From: Nitrospirota bacterium
Lineage (GTDB): Bacteria; Nitrospirota; Nitrospiria; Nitrospirales; Nitrospiraceae
Assembly: GCA_026387665.1 (NCBI GenBank)
Contig: JAPLLG010000002.1
Span: forward strand, 1-64,000
Length of the DNA: 64,000 bases
Reading direction: 5' to 3'
The notes beneath the pieces are model-generated. The model saw nothing but the letters and a program-made list of their open reading frames with translations, searched no databases and had not been told where the DNA came from. Of this stretch, positions 50,419-58,802 are shown in pieces. A program made the translations under genes and the position numbers. Within the stretch, counting starts at the first letter, position 1; every line of letters begins with the position of its first letter.

Positions 50419-52252
50419 CCTCATAGTCGCTCTTCGCGAGAAGCACTTGACCCCTGCCATCGTCTTCCTCACATCGCGCCGTGCCTGTGATGAGGCGATG
50501 CAGGCCTTCGACCATAGTCACATCGTCCTCCCGCCGGTTCGCCAGGAGGCCATCGCCGCCGTGCTGGACAAGGTGATCGCCCAGTATCCCAGCATCGCCG
50601 AGCACCCGCTCATTCCGATCGTCCAGCGCATCGGCGTCGCGGCGCATCATGCAGGCCATCTGCCCTCGTGGAAAATCGCAGTCGAGGAACTGATGCGTCA
50701 CGGTTGTCTCGACGCCGTCTTCGCCACGACGACGCTGGCCGCCGGGGTCGACTTTCCCGCGCGCACCGTCATCATTACCCAGTCCAGCATCCGCAAGTCC
50801 CGCGACTTCATGGACTTGACGATCGGCGAGGTGCAGCAGATTGCCGGCCGCGCCGGCCGCCGTGGCAAAGATCTCGTCGGGTTCGCCATCGTGACCCCCT
50901 CCCCCTACATCGATCTGACTGTGCTGACCAAAGGCTTCACCGGCCACCCGGAAGCGATCAACAGCCAATTCGTCATCAGCTATCCAATGGTCCTGAACCT
51001 CTTGAAAGCGCATCCCCTGGATCAAATCCAGCCGATCCTCGCCAAAAGCTTTGCGCAATTTCAGCTCAACCAGCGAGCGGAAGTCCTGGAACGCAAGCTG
51101 GACGATCTGCGCGTTCAAATGGACCCGTTCGGACCGCGCGTCTGCACCGACTGGATCGCCGAATGGCAGACCTTCGACCAGGTCCGCCGGCAGAAATCAC
51201 ACCGGGTCCCGATCCGGAAATTTGAGTCGCCGGAGATCGCGGCCCGCTTTCACTTCCTGACCCCCGGTCGCGTGGTAGGATTCGGTCGCAGCCGAGGCGT
51301 GGTCCTCCGCCAATATCGCAGCAAGGGCCAGAAGAGCCCGATGATCACGGCGCTGCGTCAAGGCGGAGGCATTACCGAATCCCCCGCCTCCACCGTCACC
51401 GAAATATCCGACCGCATCCTCGACTGCGTGGACGCGCCAGTCTATCCCTGGTGCACACCGGAAAGCGTGGAGGACTTGCTCCATAACCTGGAAGAATTAC
51501 CGACCAAGCTGCCGGAACTTCCCATCCTGGTTCCGAAGGACAACGAACCGATTCCTGACGCCATCGTGCAAACACTGGGCGACTTTGCCTGTCCGACCTG
51601 CCCGTCCCGTTCCGCCTGTCAGAGCGACTATCCCCTCGCCTCCAAGCTTCGACAGGAACAGCATCGACACGTCAAATCGATCCAGGCTCTGCGTACCAGT
51701 CTCTGGCACCGGTTTCAGGAGAAGATCGACGTCCTGCAACAGTTCGGGTACCTCACGCCTGCGTCCCGCCTGACCGATGACGGGGAATGGGCCAGGCTCA
51801 TCCGCATCGACCACTCGCTGCTCATCACGGAATTGCTCCGGGCCGACGCCTTTAACGGAGCCGACCCAGCCATGCTGGCCGCTGTCATGTCGAGCATCTC
51901 GAATGACGACGATCGCCCCGGGTCCTTCCCCCGCGTCAGTTCGGGGCTGGCCTCATTGCTCGGACAGGTACGCAAACTGGCAGCCTCCCTGTCGCCGCAT
52001 GAAGAGCCTCCGCTCTTGCGGGCCGATATTGCCGCAGTGACGGAACGATGGATCGGCGATCCCACCCTCACCTGGATCGGTCTCTGCAAAAGCACCTCGA
52101 TGGCTGAGGGGGATATCTATCGTCTCTTGGCGCGGACCTTGGAATTCTTGTCGCAGCTCCACACGCTCAAAGGCACGCATCCGGGATTGGCAGACACAGC
52201 CTCACGGGCCATCGCCGCCCTCCGCCGCGGTGTACTGGAGGAATTGCCATGA
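50393..52252 (+). CDS. Ski2-like helicase, C-terminal half (RecA2 and following domains)
   Basis: 619 residues, starting at the point where the second RecA domain of a Ski2/HelY helicase begins. Motif IV PAIVFLTSRRACDEAM, motif V VFATTTLAAGVDFPARTVII, motif VI QQIAGRAGRRGKD. After about residue 230 come linker and winged-helix regions, then a cysteine cluster CPTCPSRSAC near 400 and a helical C-terminus like the DSHCT region. There is no Walker A here; that lies in the next gene. Overlaps glgC by 26 nt, so it is probably coupled to it. Confidence 0.82.
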   Translation: MPPSIHPVDLIVALREKHLTPAIVFLTSRRACDEAMQAFDHSHIVLPPVRQEAIAAVLDKVIAQYPSIAEHPLIPIVQRIGVAAHHAGHLPSWKIAVEELMRHGCLDAVFATTTLAAGVDFPARTVIITQSSIRKSRDFMDLTIGEVQQIAGRAGRRGKDLVGFAIVTPSPYIDLTVLTKGFTGHPEAINSQFVISYPMVLNLLKAHPLDQIQPILAKSFAQFQLNQRAEVLERKLDDLRVQMDPFGPRVCTDWIAEWQTFDQVRRQKSHRVPIRKFESPEIAARFHFLTPGRVVGFGRSRGVVLRQYRSKGQKSPMITALRQGGGITESPASTVTEISDRILDCVDAPVYPWCTPESVEDLLHNLEELPTKLPELPILVPKDNEPIPDAIVQTLGDFACPTCPSRSACQSDYPLASKLRQEQHRHVKSIQALRTSLWHRFQEKIDVLQQFGYLTPASRLTDDGEWARLIRIDHSLLITELLRADAFNGADPAMLAAVMSSISNDDDRPGSFPRVSSGLASLLGQVRKLAASLSPHEEPPLLRADIAAVTERWIGDPTLTWIGLCKSTSMAEGDIYRLLARTLEFLSQLHTLKGTHPGLADTASRAIAALRRGVLEELP

Positions 52253-52259
52253 GGATGTC

Positions 52260-52335
52260 GCTCGTCGCTCGCACACTATCTCTCGTGCATGGATTCGGAC
52301 ATTTCACGTTTCACGTTTCACGCTTTACGAGGCAG
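52260..52335. repeat. TTTCACG-type spacer between helicase halves
   Basis: Contains GGACATTTCACGTTTCACGT followed by TTCACGCTTTACG, several head-to-tail TTTCACG heptads. Confidence 0.7.
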
Positions 52336-52337
52336 CG

Positions 52338-53405
52338 ATGACGACCGAAGAACTCGAACAGCTCCTGGCTCAACAACCGATCGCCCTCTTGCACCGTCTG
52401 GCGCGAGGACGGGTGCAGCGGCATTTCCGCGCAGGCAAACGCCGCTTGATCGAAGTCTTGCTGCGCCACTCCGCGGAAAATCGCGCAGGCTTCGAATCCG
52501 ACCTCATGATCTTAATCGGTGAGAAACCGGTTCGACCAGCTCCAGCCCCGGCTCAAGCCCCAACCGCAAGGAAGCCCAAACCCTCGGCCCCGCCGCGTCG
52601 CCCAGGACAAAGGCCGACGGAGCCGGAATCCCAGGAGCCCGGCATCACCCTCTCCACCTGGCTGGAGGGATTGGGAGTGCCGTCGTCCTCGCAGCCCTTT
52701 ATCCCGGATGCCTGGCAAGAAGACGCCATCGCCAAATTACGAGAGAGCGACGTGGTCGTGAGCGTGCCGACGGGAAGCGGCAAGACCTATGTCGCAGTCG
52801 AAGCAGCCCGCCGCGCCATCGCGGAGAACCGGACCGTCATCTACACCTCGCCGCTCAAGGCCCTCTCCAACACCAAGTACACGGAGTTTTCGAAAATCTT
52901 CGGCGCAGACCAGGTCGGCATCCTGACCGGCGACCGGCGCGACAACGGGCAAGCGCCCCTCCTGATCATGACGACGGAAATCCTGCGCAATCTGCTCTAC
53001 GACGCAGGAGGCGGTGAGATCGACGTGCGGCTGGATACATTGGGTTTGGTGATTTTGGACGAGTCGCAATATATCGCGGACCCGGAACGGGGCGTCGTCT
53101 GGGAAGAAACGATCATCTTCTGCCCGAGCCAAGCGAAGCTGCTCTTGCTCTCGGCCTCGATCGGCAATCCCCATGACATTGCCAACTGGCTCACGTCGAT
53201 CAGACAGACGCCCTGCCACTTGATCAAGCACAGCACCCGCACCGTGCCGCTGCGCGCCGGCTACCTCCACCCGAACGGCAAACTCTCCCCGCTCTTCCGC
53301 ACCGCCGGCATTCCCCATGGCCATCCGGGCCATCTCCATCCGGAAGCCAAGCGGCTCTTTGACCAATACGAAGACGAAACCCAGCCATCAGGGCGCCGCC
53401 GCTAG
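52338..53405 (+). CDS. Ski2-like helicase, N-terminal half (RecA1)
   Basis: 355 residues from ATG 52338. After a helical N-terminus and a proline-rich linker (about 65-100) comes the first RecA domain: PDAWQEDAIAKLRESDVVVS, Walker A VPTGSGKTYVAVEAA, motif Ia YTSPLKALSNTKYTEF, GILTGDRRDNG, motif II LDESQ (in place of DEVH/DEAH), motif III LLSASIGNP. It ends after LHPNGKLSPLF, exactly where the RecA2 domain should begin, and that domain is encoded by the upstream gene. The two chains would have to associate to form an ATPase. Confidence 0.82.
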   Translation: MTTEELEQLLAQQPIALLHRLARGRVQRHFRAGKRRLIEVLLRHSAENRAGFESDLMILIGEKPVRPAPAPAQAPTARKPKPSAPPRRPGQRPTEPESQEPGITLSTWLEGLGVPSSSQPFIPDAWQEDAIAKLRESDVVVSVPTGSGKTYVAVEAARRAIAENRTVIYTSPLKALSNTKYTEFSKIFGADQVGILTGDRRDNGQAPLLIMTTEILRNLLYDAGGGEIDVRLDTLGLVILDESQYIADPERGVVWEETIIFCPSQAKLLLLSASIGNPHDIANWLTSIRQTPCHLIKHSTRTVPLRAGYLHPNGKLSPLFRTAGIPHGHPGHLHPEAKRLFDQYEDETQPSGRRR

Positions 53406-53464
53406 TCCTTCAACACTCTGTGGAGAAGATAAAAAAACGGTGGAAGCTGCTGAGAAAATACGAA

Positions 53465-53488
53465 GGCGCTGGCCGAACGACCAGCGCC
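53465..53488. terminator. hairpin between helicase and small membrane protein genes
   Basis: GGCGCTGG (53465-53472) and CCAGCGCC (53481-53488) pair perfectly. It lies between convergent genes and may serve both. Confidence 0.55.
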
Positions 53489-53525
53489 GAGACCTGCCGG
53501 CCCATCCCTTTGATTCGCGGAACCG

Positions 53526-53792
53526 TCACCGCCTCATACCGCCCCGCTGAATCACGACTGTATCCACACAACGTTGCACCGTCTCAGGCATGACCCTCTG
53601 ACAAGCGGCACGAATCTCGTCTTCCACAAATTGCCGCTGCAGATGCATCGCCCACCAGACCAGCCACGACCCAATGAGGAGAGCGAGGATCGCGCCGACG
53701 GCCCAGGGCAGGAGAAACGGAACCCTGCCGAAGAGGCCACAGAGAATATCCTTCACACAAATTCCTGATTGACTGCCTTGCTGGTCTGACAT
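53526..53792 (-). CDS. small single-helix membrane protein
   Basis: 88 residues. One membrane helix (PFLLPWAVGAILALLIGSWL VWWAM, about 25-50) and a charged C-terminus with cysteines (IRAACQRVMPETVQRCVDTV). GAGG lies 5 nt before ATG. No known family. The 290 bp between it and tRNA-Arg contain no gene. Confidence 0.55.
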   Translation of the reverse strand: MSDQQGSQSGICVKDILCGLFGRVPFLLPWAVGAILALLIGSWLVWWAMHLQRQFVEDEIRAACQRVMPETVQRCVDTVVIQRGGMRR

Positions 53793-54085
53793 CGCGCCTC
53801 ACGTCTCTCGGTAAAATTTCCCGCTTTCCGACCTGCCGTCATCCTACCGCAGAGAGGAAAGCCTGAACATTTTTTTCCCCTTCTTCGCCGAAGGGTGCAG
53901 AAAGAGAAACTGATATGCGCAATCTGGCGGGCTTTCCCCAGCATCTCACCACAAGTCCCTTGACCCGCCGCCCCTGAGCCCTGTATAACCGCTTGCTGGC
54001 AGCAGTATCCGATTGCCCCTCCCATTCTCTGTATGATCGTCAGAGCGTGCTGTCTGGGGCCCGGTGAAACTGTACTTTCTCCGAT

Positions 54086-54161
54086 GCGCCCGTAGCTCAA
54101 TGGATAGAGCATCTGACTACGGATCAGAAGGCTATAGGTTCAAGTCCTATCGGGCGCACCA
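54086..54161 (+). tRNA. tRNA-Arg (anticodon ACG)
   Basis: Cloverleaf with acceptor GCGCCCG/CGGGCGC, D arm AGCTCAATGGATAGAGC, anticodon loop CTACGGA giving ACG, T arm AGGTTCAAGTCCT and encoded CCA. The first anticodon base A is expected to become inosine. Confidence 0.96.
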
Positions 54162-54370
54162 CTTCTTCTTTACACCTACGATTACACGCCAGACGACGGA
54201 TCCTGGCCTATCATATTCAGTCCGGTCAGGCGCGCCATTCCTCTCATACCGCCGCGAGTAGCCAGGCACGAGAGACTAGCGCTCTGCTCTGACGCTCTAA
54301 TGCGTTTTCCTCTTCCATTCCTGACTCGCCCCTCTTACGATACAGCCTATGCACTGAGGAGTCTCCTCCC

Positions 54371-56578
54371 ATGTCAGGCTTATCGCTCGAACAACTCGAA
54401 CAACTCGTCCAGGGGCACCACTGGAATCCCCTCGCGATTCTCGGCGCTCACCCGATAGCCCAGGGCAATTCCCCAACCGTTGCGATTCGCTGTTTCTTAC
54501 CGGAAGCCAAAGAAGCGGCCCTCCTCCTCAGCGGGAACGGCCGCCGACCCATTCCCATGTCGCGCCTCCATGAAGCCGGTCTGTTTGAAGCTATCGTCCA
54601 GGGGCCACTCGGAACCGACCCCTATCGTCTCCGCGTCACCGACTATGCAGGTCAGATCTCTGAGCGACATGACCCCTATGCTTTCCCGCCTCTTCTCACA
54701 GACTTCGAGCTGCATCTCTTCGCCGAAGGGACCCTCTTTAAAGCCTATGAGACGATGGGCGCCCATCTCCGGACGGTGCAGGGTGTTCAGGGAGTCCATT
54801 TTGTCGTCTGGGCGCCGAACGCCGCGAGAGTCAGCGTCGTGGGCGACTTCAACCAATGGGATGGCCGCCGCCATCCTATGACGAGCCGCGGAGCAACCGG
54901 CCTCTGGGAGCTCTTCATTCCCGAACTCACAGACGGCACACTCTATAAATATGAAATTCGGTCTCGCCATCATGAAGCGCCGCTCTTGAAGGCCGATCCC
55001 TATGCGGTCGCCTCGGAGCTGCGCCCCAAGACCGCCTCGATCGTCCGCTCACTCGCTTCCTATCGTTGGAAGGACCAGTCCTGGATGGCGGCGCGGGCAC
55101 AGCAAGACCCCCTCGCCATGCCCCTCTCCATTTACGAGGTCCATCTCGGTTCCTGGATGCGTGTCCCTGAGGAAGGAAATCGCTGGCTTACCTACGCAGA
55201 GCTTGCAGCAAAGCTCATCCCGTACGTGAAGGATATGGGCTATACCCATCTCGAACTGTTACCAGTTACCGAACACCCGTTTGACGGATCCTGGGGCTAT
55301 CAGACCACCGGCTATTTTGCCGCCACTAGCCGGCACGGCGCTCCCGAAGACTTTATGGCCTTCGTCGATGCGGCACATCAGGCCGGAATCGGCGTGCTGA
55401 TGGACTGGACCCCCGCGCACTTTCCTGACGATCCGCACGGGCTCGCCCAGTTCGACGGCACGCATCTCTACGACCATGCAGACCCACGGCTCGGGTACCA
55501 TCCTGACTGGCACAGCCGCATCTTCAATTATGATCGCGTCGAGGTCCGGAACTTCCTCCTGAACAGCGGGCTCTTTTGGCTGGATCGATACCATATCGAC
55601 GGCTTGCGCGTGGATGCCGTCGCCTCGATGCTCTATCTCGACTACGGCCGGAAAGAGGGAGAGTGGATTCCCAATCAGTTCGGCGGGCACGAAAACATCG
55701 GAGCCGTCACGCTGCTGAAAGACTTGAATGTGCTGGTCCACAGTGATTTCCCTGGCGCCATGACCATCGCGGAAGAATCCACATCCTGGCCGGGAGTCTC
55801 ACGCCCCACCTATGCCGGAGGACTGGGCTTCACGTTCAAATGGAACATGGGCTGGATGCACGACATGCTGGAATACTTCGACCGCGATCCCGTCCACCGC
55901 CCCTTCCACCAGAACCAGCTGACATTCGGGCTCCTCTATGCCTTTAATGAAAACTTCGTCCTGGTGCTCTCGCACGATGAAGTGGTGCATGGGAAACGGG
56001 CACTGCTCGATAAAATGCCCGGTGATGAGTGGCAACGCTTCGCCAATCTCCGTTCCCTCTATGGCTTCATGTATGGGCACCCCGGCAAAAAAATGCTGTT
56101 CATGGGCGGAGAGTTCGGGCAGTGGTGTGAATGGAACCATGACACCAGCCTGGAATGGCATCTCTGCGAGCAGGAGCGGCACGTGAGTCTCCAGCGGTTC
56201 GTACGAGACCTCAACTGTCTCTACCGCCAGGAACCGGCGCTGCACGAGCTCGATCACGAATGGACCGGTTTCCAGTGGATCGACTTTTGTGATGCGGCCC
56301 ATTCCGTCATCGCCTTCCTAAGAAAAGCGAAGAATCAGGGCGATCACATATTGTGTGTGTGTAACTTCACCCCTGTTCCGCGCTACGACTATCGAGTCGG
56401 CGTGCCGAAGACAGGCTACTACCGTGAACTGCTGAACAGTGACGCCTCGACCTACGGAGGGAGCAACCTGGGCAATGGAGGCGGGCTCCAGACGAGCGCT
56501 GTCCCCTCCCACGACATGCCCCATTCGCTCACCCTCACACTCCCGCCCCTATCGGTGCTGTTCCTCAAACGAATCTGA
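54371..56578 (+). CDS. glgB: 1,4-alpha-glucan branching enzyme
   Basis: 735 residues: an N-terminal domain, a CBM48 domain (VHFVVWAPNAARVSVVGDFN), and a GH13_9 catalytic barrel with HPFDGSWGYQTTGYFA, DGLRVDAVASMLYLDY (nucleophile Asp), IAEEST (acid/base Glu) and LSHDEVVHGK. Adds alpha-1,6 branches to glycogen. GAGGAG precedes the start. Functions with GlgC; no glycogen synthase is present in this window. Confidence 0.96.
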   Translation: MSGLSLEQLEQLVQGHHWNPLAILGAHPIAQGNSPTVAIRCFLPEAKEAALLLSGNGRRPIPMSRLHEAGLFEAIVQGPLGTDPYRLRVTDYAGQISERHDPYAFPPLLTDFELHLFAEGTLFKAYETMGAHLRTVQGVQGVHFVVWAPNAARVSVVGDFNQWDGRRHPMTSRGATGLWELFIPELTDGTLYKYEIRSRHHEAPLLKADPYAVASELRPKTASIVRSLASYRWKDQSWMAARAQQDPLAMPLSIYEVHLGSWMRVPEEGNRWLTYAELAAKLIPYVKDMGYTHLELLPVTEHPFDGSWGYQTTGYFAATSRHGAPEDFMAFVDAAHQAGIGVLMDWTPAHFPDDPHGLAQFDGTHLYDHADPRLGYHPDWHSRIFNYDRVEVRNFLLNSGLFWLDRYHIDGLRVDAVASMLYLDYGRKEGEWIPNQFGGHENIGAVTLLKDLNVLVHSDFPGAMTIAEESTSWPGVSRPTYAGGLGFTFKWNMGWMHDMLEYFDRDPVHRPFHQNQLTFGLLYAFNENFVLVLSHDEVVHGKRALLDKMPGDEWQRFANLRSLYGFMYGHPGKKMLFMGGEFGQWCEWNHDTSLEWHLCEQERHVSLQRFVRDLNCLYRQEPALHELDHEWTGFQWIDFCDAAHSVIAFLRKAKNQGDHILCVCNFTPVPRYDYRVGVPKTGYYRELLNSDASTYGGSNLGNGGGLQTSAVPSHDMPHSLTLTLPPLSVLFLKRI

Positions 56579-56705
56579 GTGAGCCGGCTGCGAGAAAGTT
56601 CCGCCAGCGATCCGTGCAACGTCACATGTGAACGATTCTGAAGAAAGGGCACTCGACAGCCCTACGTTTCACCTTTCACGTCTAACGTTTTACGTATCGT
56701 GAGCG

Positions 56706-56745
56706 TGAGGCGAGAACGAAGCTGGCGGACTTTTTCAGTAGCCTG
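56706..56745. mobile_element. MITE-like element end (copy 4, truncated)
   Basis: GGCGAGAACGAAGCTGGCGG and ACTTTTTCAGTAGCCTG match the right end of the 44685-44809 copy. The left half is missing, replaced by TTTCACCTTTCACG and GTTTTACG spacer repeats at 56665-56695. It lies 11 nt past the stop of the DUF882 gene. Confidence 0.7.
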
Positions 56746-56756
56746 CGGGAGGGAAA

Positions 56757-57353
56757 CTACCAGGTGCGGAACGGCCCACAATCGAGATGGATGAAATGTT
56801 TGCGCGGATAGAATCCAATCCCGCCGTACTGGAGCCGTAAGGCGGCACGGCGAAGCTCGTGAACGTCGACGCCGGGAATGTAGAAATCGAGCGCCTGTCC
56901 CTCGACGTGCAGGCTGTGCCGCGCGGCTCGCCGGCTCCGCTTCACCAGCTGCGCATTATACTCGGGCGACCGGTAGCCGGAGATCACATGGATCTCACCC
57001 GCGCCACCGACTGTTTTCTGCACAAGATTCACATGTTCCAGCACGCGCACATCGATCGCGGCGACTTCGTCCGTATGATGGCAACGCAGAATGTGATTCA
57101 CCTCATCCAACGCCGTCAGGTCGTAATTCCCTTCGTCGTCGCGATAGCGGACGCGCAACCGTTCATCCGTACGTACGTTGAAAAAGGTCAGTTCTCCGTC
57201 AGGCAGTTCGTCCGCTCGCGCAACCGATGGCTGCAGCAGCCTGCTGCCGAGCAACAGCAGCCCGACAACGGACGTTTTCAGGAAAGACCGACGAGTCCAA
57301 GACCAGGGATTGTGATGTGGCACAGAACTGCTCCGGGGAAAAACGCACTGCAA
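56757..57353 (-). CDS. Tat-exported DUF882/YcbK-type peptidase-like protein
   Basis: 198 residues. Twin-arginine signal WTRRSFLKTSVVGLLLLGS near residue 20, then a DUF882 domain with LDEVNHILRCHHTDEVAAID, SGYRSPEYN, SLHVEGQALDFYIPG and FIHLDCG: the M15-like zinc site (H, D, H). Related to LAS peptidases that act on peptidoglycan. Function is likely cell-wall hydrolysis or binding. Confidence 0.88.
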   Translation of the reverse strand: MQCVFPRSSSVPHHNPWSWTRRSFLKTSVVGLLLLGSRLLQPSVARADELPDGELTFFNVRTDERLRVRYRDDEGNYDLTALDEVNHILRCHHTDEVAAIDVRVLEHVNLVQKTVGGAGEIHVISGYRSPEYNAQLVKRSRRAARHSLHVEGQALDFYIPGVDVHELRRAALRLQYGGIGFYPRKHFIHLDCGPFRTW

Positions 57354-57499
57354 CGTTCGACAATAACTCGAGCGCTTGTATCAAAAGCGCCGGAGTCAGT
57401 CAACCCTGACGCCAATCGTTATCGCGCACTATCCATTTCTCCTAGACAGAAGAATCCAACATAGGTAAGATCAAAAATATTTCTGGGACATCTCGCGCT

Positions 57500-57862
57500 A
57501 TGGCTACTATCCTTGTTGTTGACGACGAAGAATCGATCCGGAGCCTCCTGAAGGAGGTTCTTGAGAGGGCCAACCACCGCGTGCTCGAAGCTCGAGATGG
57601 TCAGGAGGGCTTAGCCCTCTACCAACAAAACAAGGTCGACCTGGTCCTGATGGATATCCTGATGCCGGGAACCGACGGCCTGGAAACCACTCTACAGCTG
57701 ACGCGGGAATATCTCGACGCGAAGGTGATCGCCATGACCGGCGCCCAAGGCGACCGCAACTTCCTCGACGTCGCGAAACTCTTCGGCGCCCGCTGCGTCT
57801 TCGAAAAACCCTTCGACCTCGACAAACTCGTCCAAGCTATCAACGACGAACTCGCCAGATAG
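57500..57862 (+). CDS. single-domain response regulator (CheY-like)
   Basis: 120 residues, receiver only. Acidic site VVDDEESI, phosphoacceptor in LVLMDILMPGTDG, Thr in IAMTGAQGD and Lys in FEKPFD. Transcribed away from the DUF882 gene. Partner kinase unknown; the hybrid kinase at 18.6 kb is a formal possibility. Confidence 0.92.
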   Translation: MATILVVDDEESIRSLLKEVLERANHRVLEARDGQEGLALYQQNKVDLVLMDILMPGTDGLETTLQLTREYLDAKVIAMTGAQGDRNFLDVAKLFGARCVFEKPFDLDKLVQAINDELAR

Positions 57863-57931
57863 CACGCCAGCGCTTTCCGTCACCAGCATTCAGCCTCCGA
57901 CACGACAGCAAACCGCGAAGCATTTTACGGA

Positions 57932-58786
57932 TTATCGCCCCCCGCTGAGCTCTTTCCTGGCCAGTGCGCGCATCATCACCGGATCGTTGTAGGCCACTTC
58001 GCTCAAGGCATCCATGATATGGAGCCCTTTCGCCGCGACTAGCTCCTTGGCCTTCAAATAATTTTTCGCGGCAAATCGCGCCACCGCCGGCTGCCCGTTC
58101 ACAATCTGACAAGCCAGGATTTCGCTGTTCACTTCCAACGTGCCTCCCTGCTCGACCAACGTCTTGGCCTGCGCTGGCGTAATCCCATGGAGCTGCGCGA
58201 ACTCCTCCAGTCCTCCCGTCTCCACCAACCGTCCATCCGGCATGATGCACAGCCGCTTGAAATGCGGAGACCAATCCTTGCGGAAGTCGATGTATTTAAT
58301 GTCTCCGCCCTTGGCGACTGCGCGATCCAAGGTCCGGTAGTCAAGTCCCAGATTCCTTTGCGCGAGCTTCCCCTTCAATTCCTCCGGCAACGTGCGGGTA
58401 AAGATCTGAAAGGCGGCGTCAGGAAGAGCCAGCGATCGCGTCCTGGCCAACTGCTCCGCCTCGGCAAACTGCATGAGATCCAGAACGAAGGTCTGCTTGG
58501 GTGTCCCACCGGTGGGATCGATGAAACAGGCGAACAACCCTCGCGTCAGCAACCCTCCAACCTGAGGGTAAACATAAACGCCGCCCTCCGTCAGGAGCGC
58601 GGTCATCGTCTCCAGCGGAACCTCATAACTTTCCGACAGGACCTTCGCATGACCGGGAAGATCTTCCTGCTGCGTCATGGCGCAGGCCGTCACATTCCCC
58701 GGCGCGTCGAATTCAGAATAGTCCTCAATGACGTTATAGAGGATCGTGGGTTTGGGCTTGTCGGCTTTTTTCTTAATTTTAAACAT
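57932..58786 (-). CDS. hypothetical protein linked to the SagB-type gene
   Basis: 284 residues, basic N-terminus (MFKIKKKADKPKPTILYNVI), soluble. Notable parts: VYVYPQVGGLLTRGLFACFI, DAAFQIFTRTLPEELKGKL, and DYRTLDRAVAKGGDIKYIDF. No known family. It starts 16 nt after the stop of the double nitroreductase gene on the same strand and is likely co-transcribed, so it may carry or process that enzyme's substrate. Confidence 0.6.
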   Translation of the reverse strand: MFKIKKKADKPKPTILYNVIEDYSEFDAPGNVTACAMTQQEDLPGHAKVLSESYEVPLETMTALLTEGGVYVYPQVGGLLTRGLFACFIDPTGGTPKQTFVLDLMQFAEAEQLARTRSLALPDAAFQIFTRTLPEELKGKLAQRNLGLDYRTLDRAVAKGGDIKYIDFRKDWSPHFKRLCIMPDGRLVETGGLEEFAQLHGITPAQAKTLVEQGGTLEVNSEILACQIVNGQPAVARFAAKNYLKAKELVAAKGLHIMDALSEVAYNDPVMMRALARKELSGGR

Positions 58787-58802
58787 AGACTCCTCTCACC
58801 GA

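Noticed and set aside
53753-54112. A 119-codon minus-strand frame next to tRNA-Arg(ACG)
   Set aside because: It overlaps the tRNA and the start of the small membrane protein gene, with no ribosome site and no homology.
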